A DNA stretch of 64,000 nt from Armatimonadetes bacterium Uphvl-Ar1 (GTDB taxonomy: Bacteria; Armatimonadota; Fimbriimonadia; Fimbriimonadales; Fimbriimonadaceae), in contig CP021423.1 in NCBI GenBank assembly GCA_002162075.1, forward strand, positions 1,736,001 to 1,800,000. Reading direction: 5' to 3'. Under the pieces are notes generated by a model, which saw nothing but the letters and a program-made list of their open reading frames with translations, did not search any database and was not told where the DNA came from. Both the position numbers and the translations under genes were made by a program. Shown here in pieces: positions 47,126 through 55,655 of the stretch. Numbering within the stretch: position 1 is the first letter of the stretch; every line of letters starts with the position of its first letter.

Positions 47126-47650
47126 GTGGAAAAAGAAATATTTCAACCCCAACTAACTTGGGATCCACAAATAGGCGGAAAACACTCCCCCGTTATTTTT
47201 AGGGACAATATTACACGCTCCCTCGGTCAAGACCCCACTGGACAAAGATTCCAAAAAGTCACTCGCCAAATTCTGGCTGGGAATTACTACCCCGCCGACG
47301 CCGTCGAATTTACCCCGACAAAAATCCCCCTCCAAGCTGGCACTCGAATCCTTCAACGTGCTCCCATCATCCCAGGCCTCAAATGGCCAGTCGCCACATC
47401 CATTGTTGAAATTTTCATAGCCGAACTAACCCAAGACTCGCTCCACATTGGCTACGTCACGACCGAACGACACCACGGTCGAGGCATCTGGGAAGCCAAA
47501 GTCACACTCCTCCCTAACAATGAACTTCAGATTAGGGTCTGGAGCACCGCCAGTCCAAACTCAATACTATTCTGGCTCGGCCTCCCCTATGCGAGATTCC
47601 TCCAACTCCGCGCCCGACGCCGTGCAATTGAAGAATTCCGAAAGCTCTAA
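47126..47650 (+). CDS. DUF1990 family protein
   Basis: A 174-residue protein with the DUF1990 pattern: a short N-terminus, FQKVTRQILAGNYYPADAVE, the GTRILQRAPIIPGLKWPVAT strand, and IGYVTTERHHGRGIWEAKVT with the conserved GH-E-GE-like core. The C-terminal FLQLRARRRAIEEF helix is also typical. Function unknown; plant and bacterial members are common. The start is GTG with TACTAT six bases upstream, a leaderless arrangement. The paralogue A gene follows 30 bp downstream. Confidence 0.83.
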   Translation: MEKEIFQPQLTWDPQIGGKHSPVIFRDNITRSLGQDPTGQRFQKVTRQILAGNYYPADAVEFTPTKIPLQAGTRILQRAPIIPGLKWPVATSIVEIFIAELTQDSLHIGYVTTERHHGRGIWEAKVTLLPNNELQIRVWSTASPNSILFWLGLPYARFLQLRARRRAIEEFRKL

Positions 47651-47680
47651 ACTCAAAACCCTCAGGCACAATTCATCATA

Positions 47681-48313
47681 ATGAGTATCAAAGTGTCCCA
47701 AAAATTCGACGAACATGCTATCCGCGAAATCCTCCGCCGCGCCGAGGAAATCCACATCGGTGCCCCCCAACAGGACGACACCGAAGCCAAAGCAATCATC
47801 AAAGCCGCCGAAGAAGCCGGACTTCCCCGAGCCGCCGTCGAACAAGCCCTTCAAGAACGCCTCGCCCAAGTTCAAGCCACCACCACGCCCGGCGAATTCT
47901 TGTTCGCACCGTCTGCAGATGGCAAACTCTACGTTGCCGAACTCATCTCAAGCAACGGAGCAACAACCCGAGCCAGATTTCTCAACGGAAGTGACATTTC
48001 CGTCCCCACCTCTCAAACCCAGCCCGCAAACTTTCTCCCTGGTTCAAAAGTTTATGCAAACTGGCCCAGCTTCGGATGGTGGAATTGCACCGTCATCAGC
48101 TTTGATAAATCGAACCGACTCCTGCGCCTCTCCGACGGCTGGGGCAACGAAAAATCCTTCCCTCTCGCCGAAGTGCGCATCAATCCCCCTGTCCAAGCCA
48201 ATTCAAAGTTCCACAAAGACTTGATCTATTTCTGGGACAACTACAAGATGCAACTCATGATCGCCGTCGGAGTCGGACTCTTTGTTTTCATCATGATTCT
48301 CCGTAATATCTGA
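47681..48313 (+). CDS. Tail-anchored protein, paralogue A (helical domain plus Tudor/KOW-like domain)
   Basis: Unrecognised 210-residue protein in three parts. A helical domain (residues 8-62) reads REILRRAEEIHIGAPQQDDT and EEAGLPRAAVEQALQERLAQ. A compact beta domain (75-160) with FLNGSDISVP, GSKVYANWPSFGWWNCTVIS and SDGWGNEKSFPLAEVRI looks like a Tudor or KOW barrel. A C-terminal membrane helix (MQLMIAVGVGLFVFIMIL) makes it tail-anchored. A paralogue of the same design lies at 49953, with an amidohydrolase gene between. Function unknown. Confidence 0.65.
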   Translation: MSIKVSQKFDEHAIREILRRAEEIHIGAPQQDDTEAKAIIKAAEEAGLPRAAVEQALQERLAQVQATTTPGEFLFAPSADGKLYVAELISSNGATTRARFLNGSDISVPTSQTQPANFLPGSKVYANWPSFGWWNCTVISFDKSNRLLRLSDGWGNEKSFPLAEVRINPPVQANSKFHKDLIYFWDNYKMQLMIAVGVGLFVFIMILRNI

Positions 48314-48351
48314 GCCGCAGGTAAACAACCTCACTCATAATAATAGGACAC

Positions 48352-49806
48352 ATGATCCCCGCCCTACTCGCCCTCGCCTCGCCGTGGAGCACCCTCATCA
48401 TCGGCGGAACCATCATCGATGGCACGGGTTCCCCCGCTTACAAAGCAAACCTCCGGATCCAAGGCGACCGAATCATAGACATCTCGCCCAACCTCAAACC
48501 CCTGCCCGACGAAACCGTCATATCCGCCCAGAATCTTGTCGTCGCTCCCGGTTTCATTGACGCCCACTCCCACGCCAGCGGCGGAATTGAAGAAGACCCC
48601 TTGGCCATCTCCCAAATCACCCAAGGCATCACCACCGCTGTCGTCGGTCAAGACGGCTACTGGGAAAAACCCATCCAAGAGTTCTTCCAGGATCTCAAAG
48701 CCTCCAAACCCGCAATCAACTTCGCCGCATTCTCTGGCCACGGTGGAATCCGCTCCAAAGTAATGGGCGACGACTACAAACGAGCTGCCACCCCCGCCGA
48801 AATCTCCCAAATGACTGAACTCGTGCGCAGCGACATCAAGCACGGAGCAATCGGCCTTAGCACCGGACTGGAATACGACCCCGGATACTACAGCACGACT
48901 GAAGAAGTCATCGCCGTTTCCCAGCCGCTTCAATCCGCCAACGCCCTCTATATCTCCCATATGCGAGACGAAGGCGATTTCATTATCAAAGCCATCGAAG
49001 AACTGCTCACAATCGGAAAAGCCAACAAAATACGAGCCCAAGTATCACATATCAAACTCGGCACCGCCTCCGTCTGGAACAAATCAAGCAGCATAGTCGC
49101 CCTTCTTCGCGCCAACCGCACTCAAGCCGACATCTACCCATACACCTACTGGCAATCCACCATCGCCGCCCTCAGTCCGAGCCGCAACTGGGAGGACCGC
49201 AAAATCTGGATCAAAGGCCTTGCCGATGTGGGCGGCCCCGCCAATGTCCGCCTCACCCGATTCACCCCCGACCCATCTTGGCAAGGCAAAACTCTCGACG
49301 AACTCAGCCGCACCTTCAAAAAAGACCCGATCACCCTCATCCAAGAAATCCTGAACCGCACCAAAGACGGACAAGGATCGCAGTCCGTTGTCGTTACCGC
49401 CATGCAAGAATCCGACCTCGAAACATTCATGAAATCTCCAAACATCATGTTCTGCTCCGATGGCAGCATCGGTGGCTCCCACCCTCGCGGAGCCGGATCG
49501 TTCCCTCGATTTCTCGGTCGCTACGTCCGCGAACGAAAAACCCTCCCCCTCCCCGAAGCCATCCGCAAGATGACCTCCCTAACCGCCCAAGCGTTTCAAC
49601 TCCGCGACCGGGGTCAGCTGAAACCCAATTACATTGCTGATATCACCATTTTTAATCCAAAAACAATTAAAGATAACGCCACCCCTACCAATTCAACCGC
49701 TCTCAGCGAAGGCGTCATTCACGTTATCGTTTCCGGACAAATCACGCTGAAAAACGGCAAACCCTCCGGTATCCGCAACGGTCAAATCATTCGCCGTAAT
49801 GAATAG
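48352..49806 (+). CDS. N-acyl-D-amino-acid deacylase (D-aminoacylase) type amidohydrolase
   Basis: A 484-residue member of the metal-dependent amidohydrolase group that frees D-amino acids from N-acyl forms. The urease-like small beta domain begins LIIGGTIIDGTGSPAYKANL, and VVAPGFIDAHSHASGG supplies the first two metal His. The middle has the family motifs AIGLSTGLEYDPGYYSTTEE and YISHMRDEGDFIIKAIEELL, QVSHIKLG, and CSDGSIGGSHPRGAGSFPRF. The first 12 residues may be an export signal. It stands between the two tail-anchored paralogues and is probably co-transcribed with the first. Confidence 0.9.
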   Translation: MIPALLALASPWSTLIIGGTIIDGTGSPAYKANLRIQGDRIIDISPNLKPLPDETVISAQNLVVAPGFIDAHSHASGGIEEDPLAISQITQGITTAVVGQDGYWEKPIQEFFQDLKASKPAINFAAFSGHGGIRSKVMGDDYKRAATPAEISQMTELVRSDIKHGAIGLSTGLEYDPGYYSTTEEVIAVSQPLQSANALYISHMRDEGDFIIKAIEELLTIGKANKIRAQVSHIKLGTASVWNKSSSIVALLRANRTQADIYPYTYWQSTIAALSPSRNWEDRKIWIKGLADVGGPANVRLTRFTPDPSWQGKTLDELSRTFKKDPITLIQEILNRTKDGQGSQSVVVTAMQESDLETFMKSPNIMFCSDGSIGGSHPRGAGSFPRFLGRYVRERKTLPLPEAIRKMTSLTAQAFQLRDRGQLKPNYIADITIFNPKTIKDNATPTNSTALSEGVIHVIVSGQITLKNGKPSGIRNGQIIRRNE

Positions 49807-49952
49807 CCCCTAGCTTCCCGAAGAGATCGTAGTCTCAGTCGCCTTCTCAGCTGCATCTCGAGTAAAGGTGAAGTTGACCAATCTGTAGCCACAGTAAATC
49901 TGCCATAAAGCCACTTTTGAATCCTTTTGCGCTCTTCTGAAGTAATTCACTT

Positions 49953-50551
49953 GTGGGTGAGTTGAACGAAAACGAAGTCAAAGCAATACTGAAACGAGCA
50001 GAACAAATCCATAGTGGAGAGATATCCGGTGATCAGTCGGAAACTGCAGCACTTTTGATAGCAGCGGAAGAAGCTGGCCTACCGCGGGAGGCCGTGGAAC
50101 TTGCACTCCAGGAGCGACTGAGTTCTCAGCCACTCTCCTGTGATACAGGCGATCTCGTTTCGCCCCGCGACCGGATGGAAAAATGTATGTTGCGAAGGTC
50201 GTTCTTGCAAAGAGTTCTGTCATAAAGGCCCGATTCTTAAATGGTTCGGAACTGACTCTTCCTGCAGAAAAAGTTGTCAAAGCAGATTTCCAAATAGGGT
50301 CGAAAGTGCAAGCGTTATGGCCAGTTCACAATTGGCATATGAGTACAGTCATCGCATTTGATCAAGAAGAAGGAACCGTGAAATTATCCGATGGATGGGG
50401 TTTTACCAAAACATTCCCCCTGTCTGAAATTCGACTTCCTCGACAAAGAAATTTACACAAATCGCTGGCGGCATTTTGGCAAAAAAATTACACTTACTTT
50501 CTTGCCGCAATTGGAATCATAATTTTAGTGGTTCTGTTAGTGAAAAAATAA
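49953..50551 (+). CDS. Tail-anchored protein, paralogue B (one-base frameshift)
   Basis: Same three-part design as the protein at 47681: VKAILKRAEQIHSG and EEAGLPREAVELALQERLSS, then KARFLNGSELTLPAEK, GSKVQALWPVHNWHMSTVIA and SDGWGFTKTFPLSEIRLP, and a C-terminal membrane helix (YFLAAIGIIILVVLLV). One T is missing at 50158-50160; adding it gives DLVFAPRPDGKMYVAKV and 199 residues. The two copies share roughly half their residues while their codon use differs strongly (this one is AT-richer). The start is GTG. The kinase gene follows immediately. Confidence 0.65.
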
Positions 50552-51364
50552 ATGCTTCCGAAGAAATTCCGATCTTTCGCCCAATCCCACAATTTCACCG
50601 TCATCGAAGAGCTTCCTCGGGGCTACTGCTCGCGCATCTTTACTGACGGAACACGGATTCTCAAAGTTCCGTTCCAAGGTGAAGAGCAAACCTCCGGTGC
50701 ACGAGCCGCCATCCTCATCCAACAAGTGAACGGCCCCAAAATTTACGCCCATCACGAACCAACCGGCGCACTCATCATGGAACGCATCCCCGGCGGTCAA
50801 TCCCTTTTGACTACAATCGTGTCAAATGAAATTCCCTCCCCAAGTATGGGGAGGGTGAGGGAGGGGTTGCCCGCCGACCCCATGAACATGAGTGACATCC
50901 CGATTTTCATCCCGCTCGCCCAAGCAATGTCCACTCTCCCCGCCACAAACTTCCCCTTACTCGCGAATTTCTACAAAAACCCACCCAAAATCGCCAAAAA
51001 ACTCATTGAAACCACGCCAAAACACGTCTTCCTTCACGGCGACCTTCACCACGAAAATATCCTTTTCGACGAAAGAACATCTACATATCGCCCGATCGAT
51101 CCCAAGGGCCTCATCGGTGACCCCAATTTCGAACCAGTCGCCTTTCTCCGCAATCCCATCCTCACCCTACCAGACAACCCAAACTTGTACAAATTCACCC
51201 GAGACCGAATCATCTGTATCAGTAACGCACTGAATCTTGACCCTTTCCGAATCGCCGCCTGGCTCTATGTAGACCGATATTGCCACCTCCAAGAAGACCC
51301 CAACCCCCGCTGGCAATCCGTCCTGCCAACGTTCAACCAACTGATGACGGACTTCAAAATGTAA
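50552..51364 (+). CDS. APH(6)/streptomycin-kinase-like phosphotransferase carrying an in-frame repeat
   Basis: A 270-residue kinase-fold protein of the aminoglycoside/hydroxyurea resistance family: the ATP-binding FTDGTRILKVPF strand, catalytic FLHGDLHHENILFDE near residue 162 and the characteristic YRPIDPKGLIGDPNFEPVAF with the FLRNP end. Residues 95-107 (IPSPSMGRVREGL) are encoded by a palindromic repeat inserted without breaking the frame, between the N- and C-lobes. The substrate is unknown; resistance cannot be assumed. Confidence 0.85.
   Translation: MLPKKFRSFAQSHNFTVIEELPRGYCSRIFTDGTRILKVPFQGEEQTSGARAAILIQQVNGPKIYAHHEPTGALIMERIPGGQSLLTTIVSNEIPSPSMGRVREGLPADPMNMSDIPIFIPLAQAMSTLPATNFPLLANFYKNPPKIAKKLIETTPKHVFLHGDLHHENILFDERTSTYRPIDPKGLIGDPNFEPVAFLRNPILTLPDNPNLYKFTRDRIICISNALNLDPFRIAAWLYVDRYCHLQEDPNPRWQSVLPTFNQLMTDFKM
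50833..50870. repeat. Dispersed palindromic repeat inside a coding sequence, copy E
   Basis: CCCTCCCC, AAGTAT, GGGGAGGG, then TGAGGGAGGGGTTGCC: same stem and G-rich tail as the intergenic copies, closest to copy B. It lies wholly inside the kinase frame and adds 12-13 codons without a stop. Confidence 0.8.
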
Positions 51365-51373
51365 ACTCCCCAA

Positions 51374-51747
51374 ATGCAAAAAGTCCAGCCCGAATCTATC
51401 CCCGTCCCCGCCGGGCACTATTCCCCGCCCTCGTCCACAACGGCACGGTCTATGTCTCCGGTCAACTCCCCCTCAAAGAAGGTAAGCCCATCTCCGACGA
51501 CATCACGGACCAAACCAACCTCTGCCTCGAACAACTCCAAAGCATCCTCACCTCCGCTGGCTCAGATAAAGCCCATGTTCTCAAACTCAACATCTACATT
51601 TCAAACATCGAACACTGGCCCGCTGTCAACGCCTGCTGCCGAGAATTCTTCGCCGATCACCGCCCCGCCCGCGCCATCATCCCCGTCCTCCCCCTCAACC
51701 ACAACTGCCTCATCGAACTCGACTGCACCGCCGCAACAATCCCCTAA
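51374..51747 (+). CDS. RidA/YjgF family enamine deaminase (one-base frameshift)
   Basis: RidA proteins hydrolyse reactive enamines/imines from pyridoxal-phosphate enzymes. The open frame before the shift gives MQKVQPESIPVPAGHYSP, and the remaining NGTVYVSGQLPLKEGK, TNLCLEQLQSILTSAGSDKA and HVLKLNIYISNIEHW, FADHRPARAIIPVLPL follow in another frame. The catalytic Arg lies in RPARAIIPV and the substrate-binding Glu in LIELDCTA. One C is missing at 51423-51426; corrected length is 124. TAAACT sits six bases before ATG, though the kinase gene ends just upstream. Confidence 0.9.
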
Positions 51748-52016
51748 CGCCCCCGCCTCTGCAACTCCTGACTCAACGCCTCAATCGGCTCCTTCAACGC
51801 CTCGATCCCCTGCAAAGGCTTCAGCACCCAAATCAACCCCGATACCAAAACGGACGCCCCCACCGCAAAACTAAACCCCTGCACCAGCCCATTCCGAACC
51901 TGGACACGCCAATTATTCCCAAACTTCAATTGCCGCTCCATCAGCTCATTGTTTGCCCTCAGCGCCTCCGTCAATTGCCGCGCCAACTCCCGGTCCAATA
52001 TCGGTTCGTGTTCCAT
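51744..52016 (-). CDS. DUF5665 small membrane protein
   Basis: A 90-residue protein: helical N-terminus, FGNNWRVQVRNGLVQGFSFA near residues 32-51, a single membrane helix (AVGASVLVSGLIWVLKPL) and a charged C-terminal helix. This is the DUF5665 pattern. Function unknown. Its end overlaps the convergent RidA stop by four bases. Confidence 0.75.
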   Translation of the reverse strand: MEHEPILDRELARQLTEALRANNELMERQLKFGNNWRVQVRNGLVQGFSFAVGASVLVSGLIWVLKPLQGIEALKEPIEALSQELQRRGR

Positions 52017-52073
52017 AGCCCACCCTTCCTAACGTTCGACTCCCACCATCCGATGCAATCCACGGAAGCCTAC

Positions 52074-52141
52074 TCCCCCTCTCCGTTTCAATGGAGAGGG
52101 CCTGTCCTCGACTCGATAGGGGAGGGTTAGGGGGAGAGGTA
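52074..52141. repeat. Dispersed palindromic repeat, copy F (long form)
   Basis: CCCCCTCTCCGTTTCAATGG continues AGAGGG, then a second module CCTGTCCTCGACTCGATAGG and the tail GGAGGGTTAGGGGGAGAGGT. The first stem equals copy A. It lies in the 320-bp gap before the ABC transporter, in which I see no gene. Confidence 0.78.
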
Positions 52142-52208
52142 ACAGATTCCCATGCATGCGGGGAACTTACCGAGAGCATGAGGTGAACCGTTCACAGCAG
52201 TGTTCGGT

Positions 52209-52246
52209 TCCCCCTCCCCCTTTGGGGGAGGACTTAGGAGGGGGCC
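52209..52246. repeat. Dispersed palindromic repeat, copy G
   Basis: CCCCCTCCCCCTTTGGGGGA followed by GGACTTAGGAGGGGG: the short form with a TTT loop. It is 67 bp from copy F. Nothing else is visible in 52017-52340. Confidence 0.7.
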
Positions 52247-52340
52247 ATCAATGGGGAAACAAAAGAGATAGCACCACCAAAAATGCAACACCAAATCCCC
52301 TTTCTCCCCCCAAAAACTCTGTCAACATAAAGCAATCTCC

Positions 52341-54121
52341 ATGACCCAAGCCGGACTCCCATGGCTGTGGCACTACGCCCGCCCCCACCGACCCAAAATC
52401 ATCGTCTCCTCCATCTACGAAACCCTCGGCAAAGTCATGGATGTCGCCCCCGAAATCCTCATCGGCATCGCCATCGATGTCATCGTCAAGGGCCAAGATT
52501 CCATGTTCGCCACGGTCTTCGGAATCACCGATAAGTGGCACCAACTCCTGATTCTCGCCGGCATCAACCTCGTCGTCTGGATGCTGGAAAGCCTCTTCGG
52601 CTACCTCTCCGCCACCGCCTGGCGCAACCTCAGCCAAACCATCGAACACGAAATCCGCACCAAACTCTACGCCCACGTCCAAAACCTCGAAGTCAGCTGG
52701 TTCGAAGACAACTCGTCCGGCGGACTCCTCAGCATCCTCAACGACGACATCAACCAGCTCGAACGATTCCTCGATACCGGCGCATCAAGCTTCATCCGCC
52801 TGTTCTGGAACATCATCCTCGTCGGTGCCGTCTTCGCCGCCAGTTCTCTCCTCGTCACCGCCCTCGCCATGATCCCCATCCCCATCATCGTCTGGGGCAG
52901 CATTTTCTACCAAAAACGGCTCAAACCCCGCTACACCAAAGTCCGCGAAGCCGTCGCCGGACTCAGCAGCACCCTCTCCGCCAACCTCGGCGGAATCACC
53001 ACCATCAAAGCCTTCACCTCCGAATCCCGCGAAGCCGAACGCCTCGCCACCGTCAGCAACGAATACCGCACCGCCAACCAAGAAGCCATCAAGTTCTCCG
53101 CCGCATTTGTCCCCCTCATCCGCATGGGCATCCTCACCGGGTTCACCGGCACCCTCCTCGTCGGCGGATGGCTCGCCTCAATGGCACCCTCAGCGTCGGA
53201 ATCTATTCCGTCCTTGTCTTCATGACCCAGCGCCTCCTCTGGCCCCTCACCAGCCTCGGCGAAACTCTCGACCAGTTCCAACGCTTCCTCGCCAGTACCC
53301 ACCGCATCCAAAACCTCTTCGACACCAAACCCCAAATGGTCGAAGGTCAAAAACCCCTCCCCACCCCCATCCAAGGCGAAATCAACCTCCAAAACGTCAC
53401 CTTCAGCTACATCGCGGGCACCCCCGTCCTCAAGGGCGTTTCGATGCACATCCCCGCCGGCGAAACCCACGCCATCGTCGGCGCCACCGGCTCCGGAAAA
53501 TCCACCATCATCCGCCTCCTCCTCCGGTTCCACGATCCCATTTCCGGGCAGGTCACCCTCGACGGCCTCCCCCTCACCGATCTCAGCTACTCCGCCCTGC
53601 GCGGCGCAATCGGCTTTGTCAGCCAAGATGTCTTCCTCTTCCACGGCACCGTCCGCGAGAACATCGCCTATGGCAAACCCGACGCCTCCACCGAAGAAAT
53701 CGAAGCCGCCGCCCGCTCCGCCGAAGCCCACGAGTTCATCCTCGCTCTCCCCAACGGCTACGACACCATCGTCGGCGAGCGTGGCCAAAAACTCTCCGGC
53801 GGTCAACGCCAACGCATCTCCATCGCCCGCGCAATCTTGCGGGATCCTGCGATTCTGGTTCTGGATGAAGCCACCAGCGCTGTGGATAACGAAACCGAAG
53901 CCGCCATCCAGCGGTCACTCGCCGTGGTCACCAAAGGCCGCACCGCCGTCATGATCGCCCACCGGCTTTCAACGATTCGGGATGCCGATAAGATTTGGGT
54001 TCTCGAAAACGGCGAGATCATCGAATCCGGCACACACGACGAGCTCACATCTCAGTCTGGGCTTTATGCGGCTTTATGGCGTGTACAGACAGGAGCAACT
54101 TCTGGTTTAATCTCTACATAG
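52341..54121 (+). CDS. ABC exporter (permease-ATPase fusion, one-base frameshift)
   Basis: An MsbA/LmrA-like half-transporter. Six membrane segments span residues 20-300, with the typical [20 protein letters not shown] and [20 protein letters not shown] cytoplasmic loops. The nucleotide-binding domain has [20 protein letters not shown] near residue 380, [20 protein letters not shown] (Q-loop), [19 protein letters not shown] and [20 protein letters not shown]. The frame shifts by one base near 53176-53178; adding C gives [20 protein letters not shown] and 593 residues. It needs to dimerise. Exported substrate unknown. Confidence 0.93.
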
Positions 54122-54122
54122 A

Positions 54123-54833
54123 ATGAGTGGTTACAAACATATTGAAACCCCTGAAGCAATGCTTTGGCGATATATAACGCTGGAGCGCTTTTATGAACTT
54201 CTTCAATCATCCTCATTACACTTCACACACCCTAGCGGATTTGAAGATCAGTTCGAGTTCAGCTTACCGACATCTCAAATTATGCTACTTAACTCTATTC
54301 CTGGTGAAATTGGAATTGAACATCGAGAGTTCTATAGAAAAACTGAATCGTTCCCTATTGGTGTCGTGTGCTTTCACATCCGCGATTACGAAGATTCACT
54401 TATGTGGGCCACATATGGTTCAGAGAAAGGTGTCGCTCTAGTCACGAAAACGTCGCTAATACTTAATTCACTTCGTGAATCTGGTCATACGTTAGTAAGA
54501 ATGGGGAATGTAAATTACGTAAACTACGATGATCCAGAACTTGGCGAACTTAACAACTTATACGATCGAATTTTGCACAAAAGAAAATTTTTTGAATCTG
54601 AAAGGGAAGCAAGACTTATCTTGGTTCACGTAGAAGACGATTCAGATCGCGTTACTAGGACAGGTTGTGGATTTCTGGCAAACCTAGAGTCTCTTAGTTG
54701 GATACAGGAAATTGTAATCTCTGCGGCACTCAAAGGAGATATAGATTCAATTCGCGAAAAAGCTGAAAAGGTAGGTCTTAATGTCCCAATCCGAGTTTCT
54801 GCTCTGTCTGAAAAACCGCCTCACATAGAATAG
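54123..54833 (+). CDS. DUF2971 family protein, AT-rich
   Basis: A 236-residue protein with the DUF2971 pattern: AMLWRYITLERFYELLQSSS, LHFTHPSGFEDQFEFS, VVCFHIRDYEDSLMWATYGS and EKGVALV. The family's activity is unknown and it is often found in mobile or defence-linked settings. Base composition is much more AT-rich, with codons ending in A/T, than the ABC gene that ends one base before it. This points to recent acquisition. Its 3' end overlaps the convergent small gene by 13 bases. Confidence 0.8.
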   Translation: MSGYKHIETPEAMLWRYITLERFYELLQSSSLHFTHPSGFEDQFEFSLPTSQIMLLNSIPGEIGIEHREFYRKTESFPIGVVCFHIRDYEDSLMWATYGSEKGVALVTKTSLILNSLRESGHTLVRMGNVNYVNYDDPELGELNNLYDRILHKRKFFESEREARLILVHVEDDSDRVTRTGCGFLANLESLSWIQEIVISAALKGDIDSIREKAEKVGLNVPIRVSALSEKPPHIE

Positions 54834-54979
54834 TCACTATCGTTTGATGATTGGTAGGCATGAATAATTCTAAGAGTTCCTGATAGTCTTTCGCTAGCTC
54901 GCTCACGATCCGCTCCTATAATCGCCGTCACGGCCGCCACCCGCTCCTCCGGCGTCATCCGCCGCAAAGACATCCGCAT
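54821..54979 (-). CDS. Small helical protein, downstream paralogue
   Basis: A 52-residue protein, MRMSLRRMTPEERVAAVTAI followed by IGADRERASERLSGTLRIIH and AYQSSNDSDYSM. It shares LRRMTPEERVA, and an R-x-S-x-T-x-RII..QS ending, with the small protein upstream of the nucleotidyltransferase gene, and about 34 bases are identical between the genes. Its ATG overlaps the nucleotidyltransferase stop (TGATG), so it is probably translated with it. Role unknown; an antitoxin-like partner is possible. Confidence 0.5.
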   Translation of the reverse strand: MRMSLRRMTPEERVAAVTAIIGADRERASERLSGTLRIIHAYQSSNDSDYSM

Positions 54980-55446
54980 CAAGTCCCCGGCAACTCCCCG
55001 ATCTGCTCTCGCAGTAACTCCAAATCCAGCAAGTCCTTCGCTCGGCCCGAAGCCCGCTTCGTCAAAACATAATCCTTCAGAGACAGCACCTTCACCCGCA
55101 AACCCGACAACTCACCATCAATCGTCCGCCCCGTCGCCGTCTCCCAATCACACCCATCCAAAAACGTCAGAATGTCCACCCGCCGTGGAGGAATCCCCAG
55201 TTGCAAAAGCCGCTTGTCTTCCGTCAACTGCCGCGCCGCCTCGTCCCCCATCGAAATTCCAAACTCCTCCAACGCCTCCCGAACACGCCGGGCATTTTCC
55301 TCCGACCGTGAAACCCAAAAGTCAATATCTTCGGTGTAGCGTGGCTGGGCATGAAACGCCAACGCATACGAACCAACAATCAAAAACTCAACTTTGTGAG
55401 CAATCAATAATTCGATAAGTTCTCGAAATTCGTCCGGAATCTCCAT
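54979..55446 (-). CDS. Nucleotidyltransferase (MNT/AbiEii-like)
   Basis: A 155-residue minimal nucleotidyltransferase-like protein: LIAHKVEFLIVGSYALAFHA near residue 15-34, the RYTEDIDFWVSRSEENARRV block with the two catalytic Asp (E-D-I-D), then the PPRRVDILTFLDG strand with the third Asp. The C-terminus VLSLKDYVLTKRASGRAKDL and DLLDLELL is typical of the DUF6036 type. Such proteins often act as nucleotide-adding toxins or antitoxins with a small partner. Start 55446 is preferred over 55470. Confidence 0.82.
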   Translation of the reverse strand: MEIPDEFRELIELLIAHKVEFLIVGSYALAFHAQPRYTEDIDFWVSRSEENARRVREALEEFGISMGDEAARQLTEDKRLLQLGIPPRRVDILTFLDGCDWETATGRTIDGELSGLRVKVLSLKDYVLTKRASGRAKDLLDLELLREQIGELPGT

Positions 55447-55585
55447 CTTTCGTCCACCCCGAAATCGCAAACGCCAACGCCACCCGCTCCTCCGGCGTCA
55501 TCCGCCGCAAAGCCTCCCGCGCCGCCTCATCCGCCGCTTCCACCGTTTCAAAAACCCGAACTTCCCCCCGTTCCACATCCCCCAT
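55388..55585 (-). CDS. Small helical protein, upstream paralogue
   Basis: A 65-residue protein, MGDVERGEVRVFETVEAADE, then AAREALRRMTPEERVALAFA and ISGWTKDGDSGRIS-type C-terminus. It overlaps the nucleotidyltransferase start by 59 bases, unusually far, so a missing base in the overlap or a later true start is possible. In known pairs a small protein with a (S/T)PEER helix precedes such nucleotidyltransferases. It is a paralogue of the gene at 54821. Confidence 0.6.
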   Translation of the reverse strand: MGDVERGEVRVFETVEAADEAAREALRRMTPEERVALAFAISGWTKDGDSGRISRTYRIIDCSQS

Positions 55586-55655
55586 TTTACCCCGCCCCAA
55601 ACGCCAAAAAAGCGGGGCAATCTTCACCAGATCACCCCGCCCACCGAACCCAAAG

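Noticed and set aside
52535-53190. The upstream part of the second ABC-transporter frame as a separate Arg/His/Pro-rich protein
   Set aside because: It is the shifted shadow of the permease domain; real coding in that frame begins only after the one-base shift near 53177.
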